Of a stretch of 61,311 bases of DNA, positions 8,981 to 18,378 are shown one piece after another. This DNA comes from Streptantibioticus parmotrematis. GTDB lineage: Bacteria > Actinomycetota > Actinomycetes > Streptomycetales > Streptomycetaceae. Location: positions 1 through 61,311 of the forward strand of contig NZ_JAINVZ010000031.1 of NCBI RefSeq assembly GCF_019890615.1, given 5' to 3'. A program made the translations under genes and the position numbers. Below the pieces are notes generated by a model. That model worked only from the letters and a program-made list of their open reading frames with translations. It searched no databases and was not told the origin of the DNA. Positions within the stretch are counted from its first letter, which is position 1. Every line of letters starts with the position of its first letter.

Positions 8981-10110
8981 CCGGAGGCCTGGCCGTCGGC
9001 CTCCATCTGCTCGGCGATCTTGAGGGCTTCCTCGATCAGGGTCTCCACGATCTTCGACTCCGGCACGGTCTTGATGACCTCGCCCTTGACGAAGATCTGC
9101 CCCTTGCCGTTGCCCGAGGCGACGCCGAGGTCCGCCTCGCGGGCCTCGCCCGGGCCGTTGACGACGCAGCCCATCACCGCGACGCGCAGCGGGACCTCCA
9201 TGCCCTCCAGGCCCGCGGTGACCTGGTCGGCCAGCTTGTAGACGTCGACCTGCGCACGACCGCAGGAGGGGCAGGAGACGATCTCCAGCCGGCGCTGGCG
9301 CAGGTTGAGCGACTCCAGGATCTGGATACCGACCTTGACCTCCTCCGCCGGCGGCGCCGACAGCGAGACCCGGATCGTGTCCCCGATTCCCTCCGACAGC
9401 AACGCGCCGAACGCCACGGCCGACTTGATCGTGCCCTGGAACGCCGGACCCGCCTCCGTCACCCCCAGGTGCAACGGGTAATCGCACTTCGCGGCCAGCA
9501 GCCGGTACGCGTTGACCATCACGACCGGGTCGTTGTGCTTCACCGAGATCTTGATGTCCCGGAAACCGTGCTCCTCGAACAGCGAGCACTCCCACAGCGC
9601 CGACTCCACCAGCGCCTCCGGGGTGGCCTTGCCGTACTTCTCCAGCAGCCGCTTGTCCAGCGACCCCGCGTTCACCCCGATACGGATCGGGACACCCGCG
9701 TCGGAGGCCGCCTTCGCGATCTCCTTCACCTTGTCGTCGAACTGCCGGATGTTCCCCGGATTCACCCGCACCGCCGCACACCCCGCGTCGATCGCCGCGA
9801 ACACGTACTTCGGCTGGAAATGAATGTCCGCGATCACCGGAATCTGCGACTTCCGCGCGATCGTCGCCAGCGCGTCCGCGTCGTCCTGCGACGGACACGC
9901 CACCCGTACGATCTGGCACCCCGACGCCGTAAGCTCCGCGATCTGCTGCAACGTCGCACCGATGTCGGCCGTCACCGTCGTCGTCATCGACTGCACCGAC
10001 ACCGGAGCGTCCCCGCCCACCGCCACCGACCCCACCTGGATCTTCCGGCTCTTACGACGCTCAGCGAGCTTCAGCGGAACGGACGGCATGCCGAGCGAGA
10101 TCGCGGTCAT
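8956..10110 (-). CDS. ispG: 4-hydroxy-3-methylbut-2-enyl-diphosphate synthase
   Basis: A 384-residue IspG/GcpE, the 4Fe-4S enzyme that converts MEcPP to HMBPP in the MEP isoprenoid pathway. The TIM-barrel N-terminus ([13 protein letters not shown] near 38-50) and the cluster ligands CPSCGR near 280-285 and [10 protein letters not shown] near 315-324 are present. It follows rip and dxr in the same direction with a 214-bp spacer that may hold its own promoter. The extreme C-terminus lies in a tandem repeat that continues past the stop. Confidence 0.96.
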   Translation of the reverse strand: MTAISLGMPSVPLKLAERRKSRKIQVGSVAVGGDAPVSVQSMTTTVTADIGATLQQIAELTASGCQIVRVACPSQDDADALATIARKSQIPVIADIHFQPKYVFAAIDAGCAAVRVNPGNIRQFDDKVKEIAKAASDAGVPIRIGVNAGSLDKRLLEKYGKATPEALVESALWECSLFEEHGFRDIKISVKHNDPVVMVNAYRLLAAKCDYPLHLGVTEAGPAFQGTIKSAVAFGALLSEGIGDTIRVSLSAPPAEEVKVGIQILESLNLRQRRLEIVSCPSCGRAQVDVYKLADQVTAGLEGMEVPLRVAVMGCVVNGPGEAREADLGVASGNGKGQIFVKGEVIKTVPESKIVETLIEEALKIAEQMEADGQASGEPTVSVS

Positions 10111-10324
10111 GTGCGGTGCATCCCCAAGGTGGTGTTCGAGCGGGTGGTTCGAGCGCCCTGGACCGGGGTCCGGGCCACGGGTTCCGGTTTACGAGATTAC
10201 GGCACCCGCGCGGCGGCGAGCACATCAGCGCGGCGCCGCCGCGGGCGGGCCACCGGCCGGACACCCGGGGGTGCCCGGCCGGTTCACGGCGCCGTCACGC
10301 GGTACCGTCCTTCGCCTGAGCCGA

Positions 10325-11635
10325 TCAGGTGATCTTCACCGGGTTGACGACGTCCGCGATGAGGACGAGCACGGTGAAGGACAGGAAGATCCCGGCGACC
10401 ACGTAGGCGACCGGCATCATCTTCGCCACGTCGAACGGTCCGGGGTCGGGGCGGCGGAAGACCCGCGCCAGGTTCCGCTTGAACGCCTCCCACAGCGCGC
10501 CCGCGATGTGGCCGCCGTCCAGCGGCAGCAGCGGGAGCATGTTGAACAGGAACAGCGACAGGTTGAAACCCGCGACCAGCATCAGCATCGTCGCGATCCG
10601 CTGCTCCGGCGGGATGTGCAGCGAGAAGACGTCACCGCCGACCCGGGCCGCGCCCACCACGCCCATCGGCGAGTCGGGCTGCCGCGGCGCGCCGTCGAAC
10701 GCGGACCGCCACAGTGCCGGGACCCGCTCGGGCAGGTCGACCAGGGACTGCACCGCGGTGCCGACCATGCCGCCCATGCGCTGGAACGAGTCGCCCAGGC
10801 CCTGCTGGACGATGCCGGTGGCCGGGGTGAAGCCCAGGAAGCCCGCGTAGACGTACTGGCCCTGGACGTAGCCGCCGCTGCCGTCGGTCTTGGCGACCTG
10901 GTTCCTTATCAGGTCGGCGTGCAGGACGACGCTGCGCCCGGCGCGTTCCACCGTGATGGTGGCGGGGCCCGTGGTGCGGCGGATGTCGTCCTGGAGGGTG
11001 TTCCAGTCGGTGATCGGCAGCCCGTCGAAGGCGGTGATGCGGTCGCCCGCCTTCAGGCCCGCCTGCTTCGCCGGGGAGGCCGGGTCGGACTTGGCGCAGG
11101 CGGACTTGCCCGCACTGGCCGCCGACTGGGAGATCACGCAGTCGGACACGCTGCTGACGGTGGTGGTCTGCGAGGCGATGCCGAAGCCCATCAGCACGCC
11201 GAGGAAGAGCGCCACGGCCAGGACGAGGTTCATGAACGGCCCGGCGAACATCACGATGACGCGCTTCCAGGGCTTGCGCGTGTAGAACAGCCGCGTCTCG
11301 TCACCGGGCTGGAGTTCCTCGAACGCTGCCGAGCGGGCGTCCTCGATCATGCCGCGCCACGGCGAGGTGGAGCGCGCGGAGATCCGGCCGTCGTCGCCGG
11401 GCGGGAACATGCCGATCATGCGGATGTAGCCGCCGAGCGGCACCGCCTTGATCCCGTACTCGGTGTCGCCCTTCTTGCGCGACCAGACCGTCGGCCCGAA
11501 GCCCACCATGTACTGGGGGACGCGGATGCCGAACATCTTGGCCGTCGACAGGTGGCCCAGTTCGTGCCAGGCGATCGAGATCAGCAGGCCGATGACGAAG
11601 ACGACTATGCCGAGGACCGTCATCAAGGTCGTCAT
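10325..11635 (-). CDS. Site-2 intramembrane metalloprotease (RIP, M50 family)
   Basis: A 436-residue membrane protease that cleaves substrates within the bilayer, like RseP and mycobacterial Rip1. The zinc motif HELGH lies in the first membrane segment (about 26-30) and the second motif LPLDGGH near 367-373 in a late one. A PDZ domain occupies about 195-275. At least four membrane spans are visible. Its ATG overlaps the dxr stop by 4 bp (ATGA), so the two are translationally coupled. Likely substrates are anti-sigma factors, but none is encoded nearby. Confidence 0.93.
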   Translation of the reverse strand: MTTLMTVLGIVVFVIGLLISIAWHELGHLSTAKMFGIRVPQYMVGFGPTVWSRKKGDTEYGIKAVPLGGYIRMIGMFPPGDDGRISARSTSPWRGMIEDARSAAFEELQPGDETRLFYTRKPWKRVIVMFAGPFMNLVLAVALFLGVLMGFGIASQTTTVSSVSDCVISQSAASAGKSACAKSDPASPAKQAGLKAGDRITAFDGLPITDWNTLQDDIRRTTGPATITVERAGRSVVLHADLIRNQVAKTDGSGGYVQGQYVYAGFLGFTPATGIVQQGLGDSFQRMGGMVGTAVQSLVDLPERVPALWRSAFDGAPRQPDSPMGVVGAARVGGDVFSLHIPPEQRIATMLMLVAGFNLSLFLFNMLPLLPLDGGHIAGALWEAFKRNLARVFRRPDPGPFDVAKMMPVAYVVAGIFLSFTVLVLIADVVNPVKIT

Positions 11636-12897
11636 ACGCGCGCCTCCGCTGTCGCCGCACTTGCCAGTTCACGGGCGCGGGCTCGTGCCCACTCCTCCGC
11701 TCCCAGGACGTCCTGGAGGGTCGGAGAAGTTCCCGTGCGGGGGGTGCCGTGTTCGCGCACCACCTCCGCCACAGTGTCCACGATCCCGGTGAAGGGCAGC
11801 GCGCCGGAGCGGAACGCCGCCACGCACTCCTCGTTGGCCGCGTTGAAGACCGCGGGGGCGGTCCCGCCGAGCCGCCCGACCGTCGCCGCGAGCCCCACGG
11901 ACGGAAACGCCTCCTCGTCCAGCGGGAAGAACTCCCAGCTCATCGCCTTGCTCCAGTCGAACGCGGGCGCGGCGTCCGGCACCCGGTCCGGCCAGCCGAG
12001 GCCGAGCGCGATGGGCATCCGCATGTCCGGCGGGCTCGCCTGGGCCAGCGTGGAGCCGTCGGTGAACTCCACCATCGAGTGGATGTGGGACTGCGGATGG
12101 ACGACGACCTCGATGCGGTCGAAGGGGATGTCGAACAGCAGGTGGGCCTCGATGACCTCCAGGCCCTTGTTGACCAGCGTCGCCGAGTTGATGGTGACGA
12201 CCGGGCCCATGTCCCAGGTGGGGTGGGCCAGCGCGTCGGCCAGGGTCACCCCGGCCAGCTCGGCGCGGGTGCGGCCGCGGAACGGGCCGCCGGAAGCGGT
12301 GACCAGCAGTTTGCGCACCTCGCGGCGGGCGCCGCCGGACAGCGCCTGGAAGAGCGCGGAATGCTCGGAGTCGACGGGCACGATCTGGCCGGGCTTGGCG
12401 ACCGCCTTGACCAGCGGCCCGCCGACGATCAGCGACTCCTTGTTGGCCAGCACCAGCACCCGGCCCGCGGTGAGGGCGGCGAGCGTCGGTGCGAGGCCGA
12501 TGGAGCCGGTGATGCCGTTGAGCACGCTGTGGCACTCCAGCCCGGCCAGCTCGGTGGCCGCGTCCGGGCCCGCGAGGATCTCCGGCAGCGCCCGGCCCGG
12601 CCCGTACAGCGCGCCGAGCGCCTCCTTCAGCGCGGGCACCGCGGCGGGGTCGGCGACGCCCGCCGCCCGCACGCCCAGCCGGTGCGCCTGCTCGGCCAGC
12701 AGCGCGACGCGCCCGCCCGCGGCCGACAGCGCGACCACCCGGAAGCGGTCGGGGTTGCGCAGCACCACGTCGATGGCCTGGGTGCCGATGGAGCCGGTCG
12801 AGCCGAGGATCACGATGTCGCGGGGTCCGTCGCCGCCGGCGCCCGGCGGTTCGTAGAGCAGATGCGGATCGGCGAGGGGTGCGGGGCTGTCGGTCAT
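11632..12897 (-). CDS. dxr: 1-deoxy-D-xylulose-5-phosphate reductoisomerase
   Basis: A 421-residue DXR/IspC, the NADPH-dependent enzyme that makes MEP from DXP, the second step of the MEP pathway. The cofactor loop [11 protein letters not shown] is near residues 30-40, NKESLIVGG near 150, and the SEHSALFQ catalytic segment near 175. ATG 12897 starts the conserved protein; an upstream in-frame extension has no ribosome site. Clustered with ispG, it places two MEP-pathway genes around a RIP protease, an arrangement typical of actinobacteria. Confidence 0.96.
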   Translation of the reverse strand: MTDSPAPLADPHLLYEPPGAGGDGPRDIVILGSTGSIGTQAIDVVLRNPDRFRVVALSAAGGRVALLAEQAHRLGVRAAGVADPAAVPALKEALGALYGPGRALPEILAGPDAATELAGLECHSVLNGITGSIGLAPTLAALTAGRVLVLANKESLIVGGPLVKAVAKPGQIVPVDSEHSALFQALSGGARREVRKLLVTASGGPFRGRTRAELAGVTLADALAHPTWDMGPVVTINSATLVNKGLEVIEAHLLFDIPFDRIEVVVHPQSHIHSMVEFTDGSTLAQASPPDMRMPIALGLGWPDRVPDAAPAFDWSKAMSWEFFPLDEEAFPSVGLAATVGRLGGTAPAVFNAANEECVAAFRSGALPFTGIVDTVAEVVREHGTPRTGTSPTLQDVLGAEEWARARARELASAATAEARV

Positions 12898-12994
12898 GGA
12901 CCCATTGTGGCCGCATCCCCGCGCCGGTCCGACAGCGCCCGCGAGGCGAGAAGGCACGCGGGCGCCGCCGGTCCGGCGGGTCAGGCGCGGCGGC

Positions 12995-14923
12995 TCAGGG
13001 GATCGTGCGGTGGACGTCCGGCTTGGTGGCCGGGCCCGGGGTGGCGTCCGCGATCCACGGGCCCTCGCCCGACGGGTCCACGATGCCCTCCTCCAGCCAC
13101 TGCATCCGGCCCGCCATCACGGCCTTGACCAGGGCGTTGTCCTCGGTATCGGTGTTGGTCCACAGCCGGTCGAACAGTTCCTCGACGCGGATCCTCGCCT
13201 GGCGGCAGAAGACGTCGGCGAGTTGGCGTGCCGCCACGCCGTCCGCTCCCTCGGCGCCCGTGCCCGCGAGCATCTGCGCCCGTACGCACGCCGCGCTCAT
13301 CGCGAACAGCTCCGCGCCGATGTCCACGATCCGGCCCAGGAAGCCCTGCTTGGTCTCCATCCGGCCCTGCCAGCGCGACATGGCGTAGAACGTGGAGCGC
13401 GCCAGCCGCCGCGCGCAGCGTTCGACGTACCGCAGGTGGGCGGCGAGCGGCCCGAACTCGCCGTACGAGGTGGGGACTTGGCCGGGTCCGGCGACCAGCT
13501 TCGGCAGCCAGCGGGCGTAGAAGCCGCCGGCCTTCGCACCGGCGCGCGCCTTGTCGCCGAGCGACTTGTCGGGGTCGATCAGGTCGCCCGCGACCGACAG
13601 GTGGGCGTCGACCGCCTCGCGGGCGATCAGCAGGTGCATGATCTCGCTGGAGCCCTCGAAGATCCGGTTGATGCGCAGATCGCGCAGCATCTGCTCGGTG
13701 GGCACCGGCTTCTCGCCGCGCGCCGCCAGCGAGTCGGCGGTCTCGAAGCCGCGTCCGCCGCGGATCTGCACGAGTTCGTCGGCCATCTTCCAGGCCATCT
13801 CGCTGCCGTAGAGCTTGGCGAGGGCGGCTTCGATGCGGATGTCGTTGCGGTCCTCGTCGGCCATCTGGCTGGACAGGTCCAGGACGGCCTCCAGCGCGAA
13901 GGTGGTGGCCGCGATGAACGCGATCTTGGAGCCGACCGCCTCGTGCCGGGCGATCGGCCTGCCCCACTGCTCACGGGCCGCCGACCACTCACGGGCGATC
14001 TTCAGGCACCACTTGCCCGCACCGGCGCACATCGCGGGCAGCGACAGGCGCCCGGTGTTGAGCGTGGTCAGCGCGATCTTCAGGCCCGCGCCCTCGGGCC
14101 CGACACGGTGGGCGGCCGGGACGCGCACCTGGTGGAAGCGGGTGACGCCGTTCTCGATGCCGCGCAGGCCCATGAAGGCGTTGCGGTTCTCGACGGTGAT
14201 GCCGGGGCTGTCCGCCTCGACGACGAACGCCGTGATGCCGCCCTTGGACTCGTCCGACTTCGGCACCCGGGCCATGACGACCAGCAGGTCGGCGACGACC
14301 CCGTTGGTGGTCCACAGCTTCACGCCGTCCAGGACGTAGGTGTCGCCGTCGCGTACCGCGGTGGTCGCGAGCCGCGCCGGGTCGGAGCCGACATCGGGCT
14401 CGGTGAGCAGGAACGCGGAGATGGCGGTGGTGGCGCAGCGCGGCAGGAAGGCGTCCTTCTGCTCCTGGGTGCCGAACATCTTCAGCGGCTGCGGTACGCC
14501 GATCGACTGGTGCGCCGACAGCAGCGCGCCGATCGCCGGGCTCGCCGAACCGGCCAGCGCCAGCGCCTTGTTGTAGTACACCTGGGTGAGGCCGAGGCCG
14601 CCGTATTTGGTGTCGATCTTCATGCCGAGCGCGCCGATCCGCTTCAGCCCGGCGATCACCTCGTCGGGGATGCGCGCCTCGCGTTCGATCAGGGCCCCGT
14701 CGACCTCCTCGACCAGGAAGTCGCGCAGCGTGGCCAGGAACGCCTCGCCACGCCGGACGTCCTCGGGGGCGCCGGTGGGGTGAGGGTGGATCAGGTCGAG
14801 CCGGAAGCGGCCGAGGAACAGCTCCTTGGCGAAGCTGGGCTTGCGCCAGTCCTGTTCCCTGGCCTCCTCGGCGACCTGCCGTGCCTCGCGCTCGGAGACC
14901 TTGCGTGCGGTTGGAGCGGACAT
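12995..14923 (-). CDS. Acyl-CoA dehydrogenase (VLCAD-like, with C-terminal extension)
   Basis: A 642-residue FAD enzyme for the first step of fatty-acid beta-oxidation. The acyl-CoA dehydrogenase core covers about 60-450, with FAD-binding FLLTEPDVGSDPA near 171-183 and the catalytic base as Glu423 in RIFEGSSEIM. The extra C-terminal about 190 residues are helical, as in very-long-chain enzymes. A perfect 12-bp palindrome about 85 bp upstream of the start may be its operator. The adjacent aldehyde dehydrogenase is transcribed in the same direction but separated by a terminator. Confidence 0.92.
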   Translation of the reverse strand: MSAPTARKVSEREARQVAEEAREQDWRKPSFAKELFLGRFRLDLIHPHPTGAPEDVRRGEAFLATLRDFLVEEVDGALIEREARIPDEVIAGLKRIGALGMKIDTKYGGLGLTQVYYNKALALAGSASPAIGALLSAHQSIGVPQPLKMFGTQEQKDAFLPRCATTAISAFLLTEPDVGSDPARLATTAVRDGDTYVLDGVKLWTTNGVVADLLVVMARVPKSDESKGGITAFVVEADSPGITVENRNAFMGLRGIENGVTRFHQVRVPAAHRVGPEGAGLKIALTTLNTGRLSLPAMCAGAGKWCLKIAREWSAAREQWGRPIARHEAVGSKIAFIAATTFALEAVLDLSSQMADEDRNDIRIEAALAKLYGSEMAWKMADELVQIRGGRGFETADSLAARGEKPVPTEQMLRDLRINRIFEGSSEIMHLLIAREAVDAHLSVAGDLIDPDKSLGDKARAGAKAGGFYARWLPKLVAGPGQVPTSYGEFGPLAAHLRYVERCARRLARSTFYAMSRWQGRMETKQGFLGRIVDIGAELFAMSAACVRAQMLAGTGAEGADGVAARQLADVFCRQARIRVEELFDRLWTNTDTEDNALVKAVMAGRMQWLEEGIVDPSGEGPWIADATPGPATKPDVHRTIP

Positions 14924-15006
14924 GAGGGCTCACCTCGCCGCGGCGTCGTGGGCGTACGGGACGCGACCGGCGGCACACGGCCGGAAAACGGTCCGCCGGC
15001 CCGTAC

Positions 15007-15018
15007 TACCGATCGGTA
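15007..15018. promoter_or_regulatory. Palindrome TACCGATCGGTA, candidate TetR-type operator
   Basis: A perfect 12-bp palindrome 84 bp upstream of the acyl-CoA dehydrogenase start, flanked by repeats of GTACTA/GTAGTAC. The size and position suit a TetR-family repressor of fatty-acid genes. The binding protein is unknown. Confidence 0.4.
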
Positions 15019-15126
15019 CTACTCGACCGTATCTACCCGGTTAACGGCGTCCATACCAGCTCCCGCGCGAAGTGACCGCCGCCGGGCGGCCCCGGCGGAC
15101 GGCGGGCGTACGGGCCCGGACATGGC

Positions 15127-15161
15127 GGAGGAGGGCGCTCCCGCACAGAGCGCCCTCCTCC
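15127..15161 (-). terminator. Terminator hairpin after the 15198 aldehyde dehydrogenase
   Basis: A perfect 14-bp stem (GGAGGAGGGCGCTC at 15127-15140 with its complement at 15148-15161) and a 7-nt loop, 36 bp beyond the gene's stop codon on the minus strand. Confidence 0.75.
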
Positions 15162-15197
15162 TGTGAGGGTGGCTCAGAAACCCGCCGCCGTCGACCG

Positions 15198-16655
15198 CTA
15201 GAGGTCCAGGCCGGTCAGGACGAGGACGCGCTCGTAGGTGTAGTCGGCCATCGCGTAGGCGACGCCCTCGCGCCCGGTGCCGGACGCCTTCACGCCGCCG
15301 TACGGCATCTGGTCGGCGCGGTAGGAGGGCGCGTCGCCGATGATCACACCGCCGACCTCCAGCTCCCGGTGCGCCCGGAAGGCGGCCTGCACGTCGTGCG
15401 TGAACACCCCTGCCTGGAGGCCGAACTTGGAGTCGTTGACGGCCGCGAACGCCGCGTCGGTGCCGTCCACCTTGTGCAGGCTGAGCACCGGGCCGAAGAC
15501 CTCGGCGGTCGCCAGGATCGCGTCGCCGGGCAGGTCGGCCAGGACGGTCGGGGCGTAGCTGGCGCCCTCGCGCTTGCCGCCGGTCACCAGGGTCGCGCCC
15601 CTGTCCACCGCGTCGTCGACCCAGGACTCCACCCGCTTGGCGGCGTCCTCGCTGACCAGCGGGCCGACGTCGGTGGCGTCGTCGGACGGGTCGCCGGTGA
15701 CCTGCGCGCCGACCTTGGCGACGACCTTCTCCACCAGCCGGTCGTAGACGGCCGCGTCGGCGATGACCCGCTGCACCGAGATGCACGACTGGCCCGCCTG
15801 GTAGTTGGCGAAGGTGGCGATGCGGGTGGCCGCCCACTCCAGGTCCGCGTCGCTCGCGTAGTCGGCGAGCACCACGGCCGCCGCGTTGCCGCCGAGCTCC
15901 AGGGTGACGTGCTTGTGCGGCACGGACTGCTGGATGGCGAAGCCCACGGTGTCGGAGCCGGTGAACGAGATGACCGGCAGCCGCTCGTCCTGGACCAGCG
16001 CGGGCATGCGGTCGTTGGCGACCGGCAGCACGCTCCAGGAGCCTTCGGGCAGCTCGGTCTCGGCCAGGATCTCGCCGAGCAGCAGCGCGGACAGCGGGGT
16101 GGCGGGCGCGGGCTTGAGGATGATCGGCGCGCCGACCGCGATCGCCGGGGCGACCTTGTGGGCGACGAGGTTGAGCGGGAAGTTGAACGGGGCGATGCCC
16201 AGGACCGCGCCCTTGGGGAAGCGGCGGGTCAGCGCGAGGCGGCCGGTGCCGCCGGCGTCGGTGTCGAGGCGCTGCGCGTCACCGCTGTTGAAGCGGCGGG
16301 CCTCCTCCGCGGCCCAGCGGAAGACCGAGACCGCGCGGCCGACCTCGCCGCGCGCCCACTTGATCGGCTTGCCGTTCTCGGCGGTGATCAGCCGGGCGAG
16401 TTCCTCGGTGCGCTCGGCGAGCCGCTTGGCGACGTGGTCCAGCGCGGCGGTGCGCACGTGCGCCGGGGTGGCGGAGAACGGGCCCACGGCGGCGTGCGCG
16501 GCGGCGACCGCCTGCTCCACCTGCTCGTCGGTGGGGACGCTCACGGTGCCGACGACGGTGCCATCCCACGGATGGGTGACGTCGAACGTGCTGTCGCCGG
16601 TCGCCTGCCGTCCGGCGATCCAGAACGCGTGTACCGCTTCGCGCGTGGAGGTCAC
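15198..16655 (-). CDS. NAD(P)-dependent aldehyde dehydrogenase (semialdehyde type)
   Basis: A 485-residue ALDH superfamily enzyme. The FNFPLNL and ELGG segments of the coenzyme fold are present, and the catalytic Cys lies in YQAGQSCISV near residue 280. The start is set at GTG 16655, preceded by a GGCGGGGA site; a GTG 42 nt upstream lacks one. The sequence is of the group that includes lactaldehyde, GAPN-like and semialdehyde dehydrogenases. With GabT in the same region, succinate-semialdehyde oxidation is a plausible role but not shown. It lies downstream of, and parallel to, a PucR regulator gene. Confidence 0.82.
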   Translation of the reverse strand: MTSTREAVHAFWIAGRQATGDSTFDVTHPWDGTVVGTVSVPTDEQVEQAVAAAHAAVGPFSATPAHVRTAALDHVAKRLAERTEELARLITAENGKPIKWARGEVGRAVSVFRWAAEEARRFNSGDAQRLDTDAGGTGRLALTRRFPKGAVLGIAPFNFPLNLVAHKVAPAIAVGAPIILKPAPATPLSALLLGEILAETELPEGSWSVLPVANDRMPALVQDERLPVISFTGSDTVGFAIQQSVPHKHVTLELGGNAAAVVLADYASDADLEWAATRIATFANYQAGQSCISVQRVIADAAVYDRLVEKVVAKVGAQVTGDPSDDATDVGPLVSEDAAKRVESWVDDAVDRGATLVTGGKREGASYAPTVLADLPGDAILATAEVFGPVLSLHKVDGTDAAFAAVNDSKFGLQAGVFTHDVQAAFRAHRELEVGGVIIGDAPSYRADQMPYGGVKASGTGREGVAYAMADYTYERVLVLTGLDL

Positions 16656-16757
16656 AGCGGATCCCCGCCTTTCGTGCTGCTCGGTCAGTGCCTCCACGGT
16701 AGGCGGGCGATGGGCCGTTCGTGTTTGTCCACCCTGTACGGCCCGGCCCGGCCGACG

Positions 16758-18308
16758 CTACGAAACGGCAGGCCCCTGCTCGGCGGTCTTCAGCGCCAGC
16801 CACAGCTCCATGCGCACGTCCGGGTCGTCCAGCGACCGGCCGAGGATCTCCTCCACCCGCCGCATCCGGTACCGCAGGGTGTGCCGGTGGACGCCCAGGT
16901 CGGCCGCGGCGGCGTCCCACTGCCCGTGCCGCGACAGCCAGGCACGCAGCGACGCGACGAGGTCGCCGCGCGCGGTCGCGTCGTGCTCCCGCAGCGGCCG
17001 CAGCAGCCCGTCGGCGAACGCCCGCACCGCGTCGTCGCCCAGCAGCGGCAGCACGGAACCGCTGCCCACCTCGTCGTGCCCGACCAGCGCCCGGCCGCGT
17101 CGTCCGGCCACCGCGAGGGCCCGTTCCGCCTGCGCGGCGGCGCGCGGCACCTCCTCGGCCGACGCGGCGGCGGACAGCCCGGCGGCGATCCCCTCGGCAC
17201 CCTCAAGACCCGCGACGCAGTCCCGCAGCACGGCGCCGTCGTCAGCGGCCAGCACGGTCAGGCGGCCGTTCTCGGTGACCGCGAGCAGCGGCTCGGCGGC
17301 CCGCAGCGCGGCGGCCTCCGCGCGGTCGGCGAGCGCGGCGACCGCGCTCTCGTCGGCGCCCCGGGCGGGCTCGGCGACCAGCAGCCGCACCGGCCGCTCC
17401 AGCAGCGTGCCGTACCGGCTCCCGGCGACGTCCCGGGCGTGCCCCGGCTCACCGGCGAGCAGCATCCGCAACAGGGCGGCGCCGAAGCGGTGTTCGGCCT
17501 CCTGGAGGGTGCGCGACTGCTCCAGGGAGAGCGTCAGCAGCGCCACCGCCGCGTGCACCACGTAACGCGCCGAGGTCTCCAGCCGCTCACCGGTGCCCAC
17601 CGCGAGGAAGCCGCGCGGCCTGCGGCCGGTGCCCAGCGACTGGATCTCCACCCGGTCGTCGTCCCCGCCGGGCCCCGCGACGGCGGCGCTGGCGGGTGCC
17701 GGGCGGTCCCGCAGCCGCTCGGTCTCGGCGGCCAGCCGGGCCGCCCGCCGCCCGGCCCACTCGGGCGCCGCGGCGACCACCGCGCCGGAGGCGTCGTACA
17801 GCGCCGCCCAGCCGTCCAGGTGCGCGGCGAGCCGGGCCAGCAGCGCGGTCGTGCCGTCGGGGGCGAGCGCGGCGCGGGTCAGCTCGCGCTGCGCCTCCAG
17901 CGAGGTGGTGACCGCCTTGTACTGGTCGGCGGCGATCGCGGCGGACACCGCCTTGCTGATCGCGATGAACGGCGTCGGCCGCGGCACCCTCAGCAGCGGC
18001 AGCCCGCGCTCCTCGGCCGCCGACACCAACGGCTCCGGCACGGTGTCGTGCCCCAGGCCCACCCCGAAGCCCAGCCCGACCACCCCGGCGTCGGCCAGCC
18101 GGTGGACGTAGCCGCGCAACGCGTCCGGCTCGTCGCCGAGCTTCAGCCCGGTCGTCAGCAGCAGCTCGCCGCCCTCCAGGTAGGGCGCGGGGTCGTCCAG
18201 CTCACTGGTGTGCACCCAGCGCACGGGCGCGTCCAGCCGGTCGCCTCCGGCCAGGACGGTGAGCTTGAGCGCGGGAGTGCGCACGAGAAACGCGAGGGTG
18301 GGTGGCAT
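16758..18308 (-). CDS. PucR family transcriptional regulator
   Basis: A 516-residue regulator. The N-terminal PucR sensor domain (about 10-125, with VRWVHTSELDDPAPYLEGGE) and the C-terminal helix-turn-helix of the HTH_30 type (about 455-505, AAADLGVHRHTLRYRMRRVEEILG) are both clear; a GGDEF-like region lies between. PucR proteins control catabolism of nitrogen compounds such as purines, and in actinobacteria of polyamines and GABA. The next gene in the same direction is an aldehyde dehydrogenase 102 bp downstream, and gabT is two genes upstream, so control of amine catabolism is likely. Confidence 0.88.
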   Translation of the reverse strand: MPPTLAFLVRTPALKLTVLAGGDRLDAPVRWVHTSELDDPAPYLEGGELLLTTGLKLGDEPDALRGYVHRLADAGVVGLGFGVGLGHDTVPEPLVSAAEERGLPLLRVPRPTPFIAISKAVSAAIAADQYKAVTTSLEAQRELTRAALAPDGTTALLARLAAHLDGWAALYDASGAVVAAAPEWAGRRAARLAAETERLRDRPAPASAAVAGPGGDDDRVEIQSLGTGRRPRGFLAVGTGERLETSARYVVHAAVALLTLSLEQSRTLQEAEHRFGAALLRMLLAGEPGHARDVAGSRYGTLLERPVRLLVAEPARGADESAVAALADRAEAAALRAAEPLLAVTENGRLTVLAADDGAVLRDCVAGLEGAEGIAAGLSAAASAEEVPRAAAQAERALAVAGRRGRALVGHDEVGSGSVLPLLGDDAVRAFADGLLRPLREHDATARGDLVASLRAWLSRHGQWDAAAADLGVHRHTLRYRMRRVEEILGRSLDDPDVRMELWLALKTAEQGPAVS

Positions 18309-18378
18309 AGCCCTTCCGATTCTGCCTCACCCACGCCACCACGCCGCAGCTCAGGGCGTGCGTACGGGCGTATCGCGG

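Noticed and set aside
5330-10332. Very long plus-strand open frames opposite proS, the GNAT genes and ispG
   Set aside because: They are antisense shadows caused by high GC at third positions of the minus-strand genes; the deduced proteins are Arg/Gly/Val-rich and match no family.
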